A stretch of 64,000 nt of DNA. It comes from Thermoanaerobaculia bacterium. Its GTDB lineage: Bacteria > Acidobacteriota > Thermoanaerobaculia > Multivoradales > J023. Position numbers and translations under genes: made by a program. Of the stretch, positions 9,464 through 17,532 are shown in pieces (the first letter of the stretch is position 1; every line of letters starts with the position of its first letter). Below the pieces are notes generated by a model. The model made no database searches. It was not told where the DNA came from and was given only the letters and a program-made list of their open reading frames with translations. The stretch is from assembly GCA_030431255.1 (NCBI GenBank), contig JAUIJL010000004.1, positions 533,059 through 597,058 of the forward strand, in the 5' to 3' direction.

Positions 9464-10414
9464 ATGACGAGACCACTGCGCCTATTCAGCCGCCCTCGGC
9501 AGGTCACCGCCGAGATCACCCAAGTCACCTTTCAATTTCGATCGCTGCTCAAACCCGATCGAAGCCTCAACCTGAAGATCGTCGGAGCTCTGGCCAAAGC
9601 CAAAGAGCTCTACCCCATCGATCTGCATTCCTTCGTGTTTTTGAGCACACACCTGCACCTCCAGGCGACCTTCGCCGACGCTGAACGCATGTCCGACTTC
9701 ATGCGTCATTTCAGTCAGAAGCTGTCGAAAGAGGTGGGCTTGGCCCACGATTGGGACGACTCCGTCTTTCCCAAGCGGTACCACCATGTGGAGCTGTCTC
9801 AGGAGCCGGAGGTGGAGCTCGCCCGCCTGCGATACGTCACCAGCAACTCATGCAAAGAATCGCTCGTGATGTCGCCGCTCGACTGGCCGGGGGTGTCGTC
9901 GGCGGAAGCGCTGATCACCGGGGAGCCCATGAAAGGCGAGTGGGTGGATCGAACGGCCTACCACCACGCCCGAAATCGTGGAGAGGATGTGTCGGAGGCG
10001 GATTTCACGGAAGAGATTGAGCTGCATCTGACGCCCTTGCCGTCGCAGGCGCATCTGTCGGCCCGCGATTATCGGCAGCTGGTGCTCGAGATGGTCCGGG
10101 AGATCGAGGCGGAGACGCTTCAGCGCCATCGAGAGAACGAGACCGCGCCCTTGGGGGTGGAAGCGATCCTGAGTCGTCATCCTCACTATCGTCCCGGAGA
10201 GAAACCGAGCTCGCCGCGTCCTTGGTTCCACGCGATCGGTCGCGAGGTGCGGGAAGCGATGCGAATCGCGTTGATTTGGATCGTAGCGGCCTATCGGGAG
10301 GCGTCGGAGCGGTACCGGGCGGGTGAATTTGACGTCGAGTTTCCGGAGGGCACGTTCCCGCCGGCCCGTCCTTTCATAAACCCTTGCCCCTTAGATCCCT
10401 TAGTGCCTGGATAG
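9464..10414 (+). CDS. REP-associated Y1 (IS200-like) transposase
   Basis: 316 aa, related to the single-strand HUH transposases (TnpA-REP/RAYT). The metal-binding motif is STHLHLQ (His-x-His) in FVFLSTHLHLQAT, corresponding to the usual NHxHL; conserved flanks include the FPKRYHHVEL and LRYVTSNSCKES segments. Known RAYTs move or maintain REP palindromes. No insertion-sequence ends bracket the gene; instead, palindromic repeats lie 150-240 bases downstream, as expected for a RAYT with its REP elements. It has a long basic C-terminal part from about residue 190 that is not part of the catalytic core. ATG start at 9464; no strong ribosome site. Confidence 0.8.
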   Translation: MTRPLRLFSRPRQVTAEITQVTFQFRSLLKPDRSLNLKIVGALAKAKELYPIDLHSFVFLSTHLHLQATFADAERMSDFMRHFSQKLSKEVGLAHDWDDSVFPKRYHHVELSQEPEVELARLRYVTSNSCKESLVMSPLDWPGVSSAEALITGEPMKGEWVDRTAYHHARNRGEDVSEADFTEEIELHLTPLPSQAHLSARDYRQLVLEMVREIEAETLQRHRENETAPLGVEAILSRHPHYRPGEKPSSPRPWFHAIGREVREAMRIALIWIVAAYREASERYRAGEFDVEFPEGTFPPARPFINPCPLDPLVPG

Positions 10415-10569
10415 CTTCGACAATCGTCGTTTTTCGGTGGCCTTACACGGTTGGTAAGAAGCTGGCTCGGGCGTGTCCATGCCTGGGGAGGGGGTCGGTG
10501 TGTCTGATTCACAAAATTAAGGGAGTCAACGACGGATTCGCGACTCCGTCATGGCACTGAATACCTTTT

Positions 10570-10653
10570 TCGATTATTCGACTGACACCTCTTCAAGGGG
10601 TCACCGAATAATCGATTGACACCTCTTCAAGCACCTCTTCAAGGGGTCACCGA
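10570..10653. repeat. REP-like palindromic element
   Basis: An 11-bp inverted repeat TCGATTATTCG (10570-10580) / CGAATAATCGA (10605-10615) encloses a second near-perfect inner stem TGACACCT / AGGGGTCA with loop CTTCA, forming one long hairpin. A second unit at 10617-10653 repeats TGACACCTCTTCAAG and contains an internal 12-base duplication CACCTCTTCAAG before GGGTCACCGA. The unit overlaps the end of the minus-strand gene at 10639. Its position beside the Y1 transposase fits a REP/BIME element. Confidence 0.75.
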
Positions 10654-11883
10654 CTTACGGACAAAATCGATCGTCCAATAGGGCTGCGCTGGAGCGCTGC
10701 GGTCCGCGCTGCGCAGCCCCTTCCAGCGATAGGAATCCTCTTTCGCATCGAAGAAAATCCATTGGGAAAGGGCGTTGCGACCGGTTTGGGCTCCGAACGG
10801 ATGAAGCACGATGCGATCCCCTTCTTGAACCCCGCCGAAACGCAACGGCGTGTTGCCGCGATTGGGCATGAAGAGACTCTCCCATTGACGCATGCTGCGG
10901 TTGTAAATCCGCAGAATGGTGGTGGCAGCGTCAGGCAGGGACGGATCATTATTGTGCCAGTCGAATTCCAGGATCGCGTGTCCATCCAGGGCATGGACGG
11001 CGGTACCGGTGGACTTCCAGCGTAGCTCCTGCTGAGGCTGCTTGAGCCAATGGGTGGCCTCGAATTCGCCCAGGAGAAAATCGAATTGAGCCGCCTCGGA
11101 TGCCCGTTCCGGGTCCGGCAGGCCGACATCTTCGCGCACCGGAAAGAAACCCTCGCTCGGTTCTCGACGCTGGTAGGTCCGACGCACCAGCAGCGACCAA
11201 GTCTTGCCCACGTCCGCGGACATTTCCGTGTCCACGGTGAAGCTCGCCACCGGACCGCCGCCGTCTGCTTTGGCCGACCGAGCATAGGTTCGCCGAAGCA
11301 TCAACAGAGTCGGTCCGCCGCCGGGGCGCATGGCGTCGTACACCACCAGCTTCTCCCCTTCAAAACCCCCGCTGGACAGGCTGATGGCCTCGGTCCAGCT
11401 ATTACCTTCGCTGACTGTCCACACCCCCTGGGCATTGACGGCGATGAATTCGATCGTCGCCATGGGGTGACCCTCTCCATCAAAATCCCCGTTGCGGGTT
11501 CGCTCCATCAGCCCATGACCGCGGTTCATGAAGGTCACCTTGGACTTGCCCTTGGAGCGTAGGACTTCTTGGCCGGGACGATGGACCTCGAAATCGAAAT
11601 CCCACTCCCCAACAAAATCGACCATGCGCTCGAGTGCCTCGGGGGCGCTTTCCGCCGGCTCCGTGAGCTCGATCCCCGTGTCGAAGAGACGGCCATCCCG
11701 GATCTCGGATTGGTCGGACGAGCCATTCGCTTCCGCGGCAGCCTGTGCCGGACCTGAGACGTTGAACACCACCGCGAGCAAGGCGACCCACGAGCAAAGA
11801 CCGCGCCCCGAGAAACGAGATATGGACAGACGAACGTCGAATACGGGCAGACGAATATGGAACGTAGGATCGTTCATTTCCAA
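10639..11883 (-). CDS. Secreted protein with two DUF1579-like modules
   Basis: 414 aa with an N-terminal signal peptide (hydrophobic segment about residues 27-49, cut near AQAAAEA). Two related beta-rich modules follow: the first begins VDFVGEWDFDFEVH (about residue 88), the second FDFLLGEFEATHWL (about residue 270). The FLLGEW-type opening is typical of DUF1579-like, lipocalin-like domains of unknown ligand. Function is not known; an exported binding protein is the most that can be said. Its last codons (VTP and stop) lie inside the REP-like repeat, so the natural C terminus may have been replaced by an insertion. Divergent from the flavoprotein gene that starts 131 bases away. Confidence 0.7.
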   Translation of the reverse strand: MEMNDPTFHIRLPVFDVRLSISRFSGRGLCSWVALLAVVFNVSGPAQAAAEANGSSDQSEIRDGRLFDTGIELTEPAESAPEALERMVDFVGEWDFDFEVHRPGQEVLRSKGKSKVTFMNRGHGLMERTRNGDFDGEGHPMATIEFIAVNAQGVWTVSEGNSWTEAISLSSGGFEGEKLVVYDAMRPGGGPTLLMLRRTYARSAKADGGGPVASFTVDTEMSADVGKTWSLLVRRTYQRREPSEGFFPVREDVGLPDPERASEAAQFDFLLGEFEATHWLKQPQQELRWKSTGTAVHALDGHAILEFDWHNNDPSLPDAATTILRIYNRSMRQWESLFMPNRGNTPLRFGGVQEGDRIVLHPFGAQTGRNALSQWIFFDAKEDSYRWKGLRSADRSAPAQPYWTIDFVRKSVTP

Positions 11884-12014
11884 GCTCCTCGCAGGCAGAT
11901 GATTTGATCTTCGATACGGAGGGGCTCGCCAAAGGTTCCTTTGACGGGACCAATGTCACCCCAAGACGGGTCCAACGCCGGCCTCCAGGGCCGGCCCACG
12001 GGTTAATATGAGCC

Positions 12015-13643
12015 ATGACCAAAACTTCAGCGCAACGGACACGCCGCCTCGGTGGTTGGGGTTTCGAAGGCGCGGCGTTCTCGCCCCCCACCCCGATGCT
12101 CACCTGGCTGGAAGAACGGCTGGGCCCCTCCGAGCCTTTTCCGTCTTTCGACCCGGCGACGGCGGAGATTCCTGCCGCCGAGCCCTTGCCCGACCTGGGA
12201 TCGGCGCCGCTCTCCACTGACGATTTGGATCGGCTCGCCCACTCTCGGGGCCAAAGCTTGATCGATTTGATTCGCCTGCGCTCGGGCACCGTGTCCGCGA
12301 CCCCGGCCGCGGTCGCCCGTCCCGCCAATGATCAGGAGCTGGAGGATCTCCTGCGTGCCGCGGACCGGCACGGGCTGAGGATCGTGCCCTTCGGCGGAGG
12401 CACCTCGGTCACGGGAGGTGTCACGGTGGTGCCAGACGACCGCCCGGTGGTGACCGCGAGCTTGGAGGGCCTCGCCGGCCTGCACCACCTCGACGAAGTC
12501 TCGGGCCTGGCTACCCTCGGGGCCGGCACCCGCGGACCCGCCTTGGAAGCGGCCCTCGGTGCCCACGGATTTACCCTCGGGCATTTCCCCCAGAGCTTCG
12601 AATTGTCGACCCTGGGGGGCTGGATCGTCACCCACAGCTCGGGCCAAGAATCCCTCGGCCACGGCCGGATCGAGTCCATGGTCGCGGGCCTGGATCTGGT
12701 GGCGCCGGCCGGTCGTCTGAGCATCCCCGCCCTGCCCGCCTCCGCCGCCGGACCCGATCTGCGCCAATGGATCACCGGCAGCGAGGGACGCTTCGGCATC
12801 ATTACCAAGGCCACCATGCGAGTCCGCCGACGGGCCGAGACCTTGAGGGTCGAAGCCGCCTTGGCCCGCACCTGGCGTCAAGGCGTCGACACCGTGCGCA
12901 CCCTGACCCGCGCCCACGGCTCGGGTCGCATTCCCCTTTGCCTGCTCCGCCTCTCCGACGGGCCTGAAACCGAGGTGGCGCTCACCGTCGGCCTAGCCAA
13001 GAGCCGATTCGAGGGACTGACCCGCAAATACCTCGGGCTCCGGGGTGTCGACCGCGGCTGCCTGCTCCTGGTCGGCGCCAAGGGATCCCCTTGGGACGTG
13101 GACCGCTCCCTCGAGCAAGCCAAGATCCTCGCCACAGAGCGCGGAGTGGTGTGGCTCGGCGCTGGGCCCGGCCGCAATTGGAGCCACGATCGCTTCCGCC
13201 ACCCCTACCTGCGGGACGGCCTGCTCGACCGGGGTTACGCCACCGACACCTTAGAAACCGCCGCCCCGTGGTCGAAGGTCGACACCGTCTACCGCGCGGT
13301 CCGAGACGCTCTCGGAGATCTACCCGTGCTCTGCCACCTTTCACACCCCTACGGCGACGGCGTCTCCCTCTACTTCACCTTTTTCTTCCGCTGCCCCACG
13401 GATCCCGACGAAGCCGCCGCCCTTTGGGCCGGTCACAAACGTAAAGCCCAAAACGCCATCGCCGAAACCGGCGCCGCCACCAGCCACCATCACGGAGTGG
13501 GCTTTTGGCACGCGCCGTGGGCGCCGACGGAATGGGGCGAGCTCGGGACCGACATGCTGCGCGGCGTCGCCGAGCGCCTCGACCCCAACGGCATCTTGAA
13601 CCCCCACGTCTTGCTGGATCCCACGGATCGATTGGAGCTTTGA
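12015..13643 (+). CDS. Alkyl-DHAP synthase-like FAD-linked oxidase
   Basis: 542 aa flavoprotein of the VAO/PCMH (FAD_binding_4) superfamily. FAD-binding features include IVPFGGGTSVTGG and ITGSEGRFGIITKATMRV. Subfamily marks point to alkyldihydroxyacetonephosphate synthase: a GWGFE motif near the N terminus, FELSTLGGWIVTHSSGQ, and the triple histidine SHHHGVG (His491-493) near the C terminus. That enzyme swaps the acyl chain of acyl-DHAP for a fatty alcohol and makes the ether bond of ether lipids. Residue identity to proven enzymes cannot be computed here, and related D-lactate/glycolate-type oxidases are an alternative. glpD starts on its stop codon (TGATG), and a lipid-kinase-like gene follows that. 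Confidence 0.75.
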   Translation: MTKTSAQRTRRLGGWGFEGAAFSPPTPMLTWLEERLGPSEPFPSFDPATAEIPAAEPLPDLGSAPLSTDDLDRLAHSRGQSLIDLIRLRSGTVSATPAAVARPANDQELEDLLRAADRHGLRIVPFGGGTSVTGGVTVVPDDRPVVTASLEGLAGLHHLDEVSGLATLGAGTRGPALEAALGAHGFTLGHFPQSFELSTLGGWIVTHSSGQESLGHGRIESMVAGLDLVAPAGRLSIPALPASAAGPDLRQWITGSEGRFGIITKATMRVRRRAETLRVEAALARTWRQGVDTVRTLTRAHGSGRIPLCLLRLSDGPETEVALTVGLAKSRFEGLTRKYLGLRGVDRGCLLLVGAKGSPWDVDRSLEQAKILATERGVVWLGAGPGRNWSHDRFRHPYLRDGLLDRGYATDTLETAAPWSKVDTVYRAVRDALGDLPVLCHLSHPYGDGVSLYFTFFFRCPTDPDEAAALWAGHKRKAQNAIAETGAATSHHHGVGFWHAPWAPTEWGELGTDMLRGVAERLDPNGILNPHVLLDPTDRLEL

Positions 13644-15283
13644 TGTTTCATCGCCAATGGCGGGAAATGGCCCTCGCCGACCTCGACCGACCCTTCGATG
13701 TGGTGATCATCGGCGGTGGCATCACCGGCTGCGGCATCTTCTTCGACGCTGCTCAACGGGGCTTGCGGGTGCTGCTCTTGGAAAAGAACGACCTGGCGTC
13801 GGGCACTTCCTCACGTTCCTCCAAGCTGCTGCACGGCGGCTTGAGATATCTGAAGAATCTGCAATTCGGCGTCACCCGCAAGTCGTGCATGGAAAGGGAT
13901 CGACAGCTGGCTCTGAATCCCAATTTGGTGACGCCGATCCCTTGGCTCTACCCTACCTACCACGGCCAAAAGACACCGGGTTGGAAGATCGGCCTCGGCC
14001 TGTGGATCTACGATCGGCTGACGAGCAACACCGTCGCCCACCGCACGGTGGACGCGGAGGAGATCCACCGCCTCGCCCCCGGCTTGACCGTCGACGGTCT
14101 GGACCGCGCCATGGTCTACCAAGACACCCGGGTCGACGATGCCCGGCTCACCCGAGCCGTGGCGGCCACGGGTTTCGCCTACGGCGGCCGCATCTTGACC
14201 TACGCCCAAGCCGAGGATCTGCGACGCGGCGCGGGCGGAAAGCTGGCAGGGGTGGTGATCCGCGATTTGCTCAACGACACCACCCACGAGGTGAAGTGCC
14301 CACTGGTGATCAACGCCACCGGCGCCTGGGTGGACGGCGTGCGCCATCGTCTGGGGCTCGACGGACAGAAAGTCCGCCCGTCCCGCGGCTCGCACTTGAT
14401 TTTCGAGCGGGATCGTCTGCCGATTGAAAGCGCGGTGACCATCGAATCCCCCGACGACCGGCGGCCGGTTTTCCTCATCCCCCATCCCGAAGGCACCCTG
14501 GTGGGCACCACCGACCTCTTCCACCACGGATCCCTCGACGATCCGCGACCGACCCGCGAGGAAATCGATTATTTGTTGCGGGTGCTGGCCGCGGGTTATC
14601 CGGGCAGTCCGCCGGGCCTCGACGACATACGCGGCGCCTTCGCCGGGGTACGACCGATTCTGAACAGCGACGCGGAAACTCCCTCCGCTGCCAGCCGCGA
14701 GGAGGCGGTGTGGTTTGAGAACGGCCTGCTCTCCGTGGCCGGTGGCAAGCTGACCACCTGGCGACCGACCGCTGAGGAGACTGTGGACGAGGCGCTGCGT
14801 CATTTGCCCGACGACATCCAGCGTCGGGCAGCGCCTTGCGCTACCGCCGGCACTGCGCTGATCGGTCTTGCCCCCGCAGACCTCGACCTGCGCTTGGCCA
14901 AAGCTTTCGATCTCCGACCAGACCTGGCATCGGCCATGGCCCGTCGGCTCGGGTCGGCGGCCTGGGTCGCCTGCGAAAGCGCCGACGCCGACGAGCTCAA
15001 ACCCTTGCGTGACGATGTCGACCTCTGCCTCGCCGAGCTGCGATCCCATGTGCACGGCGGCGGTGTGATCCACCTCTCGGATCTGCTGCTGCGACGAGTC
15101 CGCCTCGGCATGTGGCGTCCCGACCAGGCCCGTACCTTGGCTCCCGTCCTCGAAAAGCCTGTCCGCGAGCTCACTGGCTGGTCCGCGGATCGTTGGGATC
15201 GCGAAGCCCAGGGTTTCGAGACCGAGCTCGAGGGCTGGACCTTGGACGGGGTCGACAACGGGACAGGGGCCCAGAAGTCGTGA
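13643..15283 (+). CDS. glpD: Glycerol-3-phosphate dehydrogenase
   Basis: 546 aa FAD-dependent, membrane-associated enzyme oxidising sn-glycerol 3-phosphate to DHAP with transfer of electrons to quinone. The dinucleotide-binding motif VVIIGGGITGCGI starts at about residue 20, followed by SGTSSRSSKLLHGGLRYL, a signature of GlpD. The C-terminal helical domain (about residues 390-520) is present. The ATG overlaps the preceding stop by one base, and the last four bases GTGA also start the next gene, giving a tightly coupled trio. Its product DHAP is the head-group precursor required by the upstream alkyl-DHAP-synthase-like enzyme. Confidence 0.93.
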   Translation: MFHRQWREMALADLDRPFDVVIIGGGITGCGIFFDAAQRGLRVLLLEKNDLASGTSSRSSKLLHGGLRYLKNLQFGVTRKSCMERDRQLALNPNLVTPIPWLYPTYHGQKTPGWKIGLGLWIYDRLTSNTVAHRTVDAEEIHRLAPGLTVDGLDRAMVYQDTRVDDARLTRAVAATGFAYGGRILTYAQAEDLRRGAGGKLAGVVIRDLLNDTTHEVKCPLVINATGAWVDGVRHRLGLDGQKVRPSRGSHLIFERDRLPIESAVTIESPDDRRPVFLIPHPEGTLVGTTDLFHHGSLDDPRPTREEIDYLLRVLAAGYPGSPPGLDDIRGAFAGVRPILNSDAETPSAASREEAVWFENGLLSVAGGKLTTWRPTAEETVDEALRHLPDDIQRRAAPCATAGTALIGLAPADLDLRLAKAFDLRPDLASAMARRLGSAAWVACESADADELKPLRDDVDLCLAELRSHVHGGGVIHLSDLLLRRVRLGMWRPDQARTLAPVLEKPVRELTGWSADRWDREAQGFETELEGWTLDGVDNGTGAQKS

Positions 15284-16185
15284 GCCGAACGGTCTTCGTC
15301 CTGAATCCCAACGCCGGTGGGGGACGAGCCGCCGTCGTGCGTGATCGTTTGCTCAAGCGAAGCCCGGACCTTCAGGACGAAGATTGGATCGAAAACGCCG
15401 ACGCCGGCGAAGCCCGTGGGCAGCTCCGAGAACGGCTCACGGAGCGCGACGTCGAGCGGGTGGTCGCCATCGGCGGCGACGGCACCGCCCACGGGGTGGT
15501 GGAAGAGCTGTTGCGAGCCGAGGTCGGCGAGAGGATCGCCTTCGGTTTGGTGCCCGCCGGCACCGGTTCGGACTTCGCCCGCTATCTCGGTCAAACCTAC
15601 GCCTTTCCCCAGGATCCGGAAGCGTGCCTGCGCCGGGTGCTCGAAGCCGAGCCCAGGCCGATCGACGCCATCGCCATCGAGACCGACTCGGGGATCCGGA
15701 CCCACTGCCTCAACATCGCTTCCGCGGGTTTGTCCGGCGCGGTGGATTTGGCGGTCAACGCCGTCTCCGGGCACGGCTCTTATCTTTGGGCCACGGTCAA
15801 GACCCTGCTCACCTACCGGCCCATGGCCTGCAAGGTCGAGGTGGACGACCAACCGCTCACCGAAGAGCCGTTTTTCCTCGTCGCCATGGCCAACGGCCGC
15901 TACTTCGGCAAAGGCATGAAGGTGGCACCCGACGCGCGCATCGACGACGGCCTGCTGGATATCGTGCTGGTGCCGCCCGTGCCCCTCTGGCAGCTCCCGA
16001 TCCGGCTGCCCCAATTCCTCACCGGCCGCCACGTGCACCTTAAGCAGGTCCGGACCCTCAAGGCGCACAAGGTCCGCGTCGAGCCCCCCGAAGGCTTCTT
16101 TCCCTTCGACCTCGACGGCGAAACCCAAGCCGCCGAGCCCGCCACCTTCAGGATCCTGCCCCGCGCCCTGCGGCTGTTGGTCTAG
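15280..16185 (+). CDS. Diacylglycerol kinase-family lipid kinase
   Basis: 301 aa protein of the DAGK/YegS/LCB5 lipid kinase family. It opens with VFVLNPNAGGGRA, has the nucleotide-binding GGDGT motif in VAIGGDGTAHGVVEELL and LVPAGTGSDFARYLG shortly after. Such enzymes phosphorylate diacylglycerol, sphingoid bases or related lipids at the membrane; the substrate cannot be read from sequence. GTG start at 15280 overlaps the glpD stop (GTGA); an upstream in-frame start would lie well inside glpD and is not supported. Coupling to glpD and the alkyl-DHAP-synthase-like gene suggests a part in (ether) glycerolipid synthesis. Confidence 0.88.
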   Translation: MSRTVFVLNPNAGGGRAAVVRDRLLKRSPDLQDEDWIENADAGEARGQLRERLTERDVERVVAIGGDGTAHGVVEELLRAEVGERIAFGLVPAGTGSDFARYLGQTYAFPQDPEACLRRVLEAEPRPIDAIAIETDSGIRTHCLNIASAGLSGAVDLAVNAVSGHGSYLWATVKTLLTYRPMACKVEVDDQPLTEEPFFLVAMANGRYFGKGMKVAPDARIDDGLLDIVLVPPVPLWQLPIRLPQFLTGRHVHLKQVRTLKAHKVRVEPPEGFFPFDLDGETQAAEPATFRILPRALRLLV

Positions 16186-16415
16186 CTCGGGCCCAGCATC
16201 CGCGCGTGCTGGCACGCTCCGAGGCCAATGTGAGAGAATACGGGCATCATCAGCCCACCGACTCGCCACCGTTCGACTTCGGTGAATCGGCCTCGGGCTT
16301 GAAAAGGTTCTTGAGTTTTCCCAAGGTTTTCCCACCGATCATAGATCCCGCTATCGCCCGTCCCCGTTTTGGGCTGGGCGTCATAAGCCGGCGCTATAAG
16401 ACAAGGAGCGTTCCG

Positions 16416-17219
16416 ATGAGCGATTCAAAGACCCTCGTGCGTTACGACGTGAAGGACGGCGTGGCCTACCTCACCCTCGACGACCCGCCGGCCAACACCT
16501 ACACCCACGAGATGATGCGGGATCTGGACGAGGCGATTCTGAAAGCCCGCTTCGACGCTGACGTGCACGTGATCGTCATCGTCGGCAACGGCGAGAAATT
16601 CTTCTGCGCCGGCGCCAACATCGCCATGTTGCAGCAGGCCGAGCCGCGCTGGAAATACTTCTTCTGCTTGCACGCCAACGAGACCCTGAACCGTCTCGAG
16701 CACACCCCGAAATTGGTGATCGCGGCCCTCAACGGCCACACCGTGGGCGGTGGTTTGGAAATCGCCATGGCCTGCGATCTGCGCATCGCCCGCAAGGGCG
16801 CCGGCAAGGTCGGTCTGCCGGAGATCAACCTCGGTGTGCTGCCCGGCACCGGTGGCACCCAGCGCTTCTCGCGCATGGTCGGCAAGAGCAAATCTATCGA
16901 GCTGATGCTCACCGGCGAGCTGCTCTCCTTCGAGCAAGCGGAGGAGCTCGGCGTGGTGAATTCCGTGCTCGAGACCGAGAGCCTGGACGACTTCCACGCT
17001 CAGATCCACGACTACGCCAAGCAATTCTGCCCGCCGAATAAAGCCGCCAAGGCCGCGGGTCGCATCAAGCGTTCGGTGCAAAGCGGTTGGGAAATCCCCT
17101 TCGAGTCCGGTTTGGCGGTGGAGCGCGAGCTGCAACAACAGCTCTTCGAGTCCAACGACGCCAAGGAAGGCCTCGACGCCTACATCGAGAAGCGGAAGCC
17201 CGAATTCTCCGCCACCTGA
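16416..17219 (+). CDS. Enoyl-CoA hydratase/isomerase (crotonase family)
   Basis: 267 aa crotonase-fold protein. Oxyanion-hole segments are FFCAGANIAML and the GHTVGGGLEIAMACDLRIA region; the second acidic position lies in GLPEINLGVLPGTGGTQRF. Both catalytic-region glutamates of enoyl-CoA hydratases appear present (GLE and LPE). AAGGAG (16403-16408) precedes the ATG by 7 bases, and homology starts near there, so the longer upstream frame is rejected. First of three crotonases around a thiolase; together they suggest degradation of a fatty or aromatic acyl-CoA. A strong hairpin follows the stop. Confidence 0.88.
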   Translation: MSDSKTLVRYDVKDGVAYLTLDDPPANTYTHEMMRDLDEAILKARFDADVHVIVIVGNGEKFFCAGANIAMLQQAEPRWKYFFCLHANETLNRLEHTPKLVIAALNGHTVGGGLEIAMACDLRIARKGAGKVGLPEINLGVLPGTGGTQRFSRMVGKSKSIELMLTGELLSFEQAEELGVVNSVLETESLDDFHAQIHDYAKQFCPPNKAAKAAGRIKRSVQSGWEIPFESGLAVERELQQQLFESNDAKEGLDAYIEKRKPEFSAT

Positions 17220-17235
17220 TCGTCTGGATCTCACC

Positions 17236-17262
17236 ACGAACCCCGGCCCGTCCGGGGTTCGT
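17236..17262 (+). terminator. Terminator-like hairpin after crotonase
   Basis: Perfect 11-bp stem ACGAACCCCGG (17236-17246) / CCGGGGTTCGT (17252-17262) with a 5-base loop, 16 bases after the stop, followed by CGGTTT. The T-run is short, so termination strength is uncertain. Confidence 0.6.
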
Positions 17263-17285
17263 CGGTTTAGAGGCGGCCGCGGTTG

Positions 17286-17494
17286 CATGCACCCTCACCC
17301 CCCAGCCCCCTCTCCCGCACACGGGAGAGGGGGAGCCAGAATGCACGCCCAACCAGCTCGGTGGACTCGGAGATTTCAAACGCTCAATCGGTTCACAGTC
17401 ACCTTCAAACGCGCGCGCGAAACGCAAGCGTACATTCCCCCCTCTCCCGCCTCGGGCAGCCCGCGTAGGGATAGGGGGGCCAGGAGGGTGAGGG
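17286..17494. repeat. Inverted pair of GC-rich hairpin elements
   Basis: The left copy has CACCCTCACCCCCCAGC followed by a perfect 12-bp stem CCCCCTCTCCCG (17306-17317) / CGGGAGAGGGGG (17322-17333). The right copy (about 17437-17494) carries the same motifs in the opposite orientation, ending GCCAGGAGGGTGAGGGC, with an imperfect stem. About 100 bases of unremarkable sequence lie between them. This resembles a REP pair or small MITE inserted between the crotonase and thiolase genes. No gene is seen in the 313-base gap. Confidence 0.7.
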
Positions 17495-17532
17495 CAGTCA
17501 AGCTTGCGATAAGAGAACAACCCGAAAGAACT

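Noticed and set aside
9464..10414. Complete IS200/IS605 insertion sequence
   Set aside because: No TnpB and no clear subterminal hairpins on both sides; a domesticated RAYT fits better.
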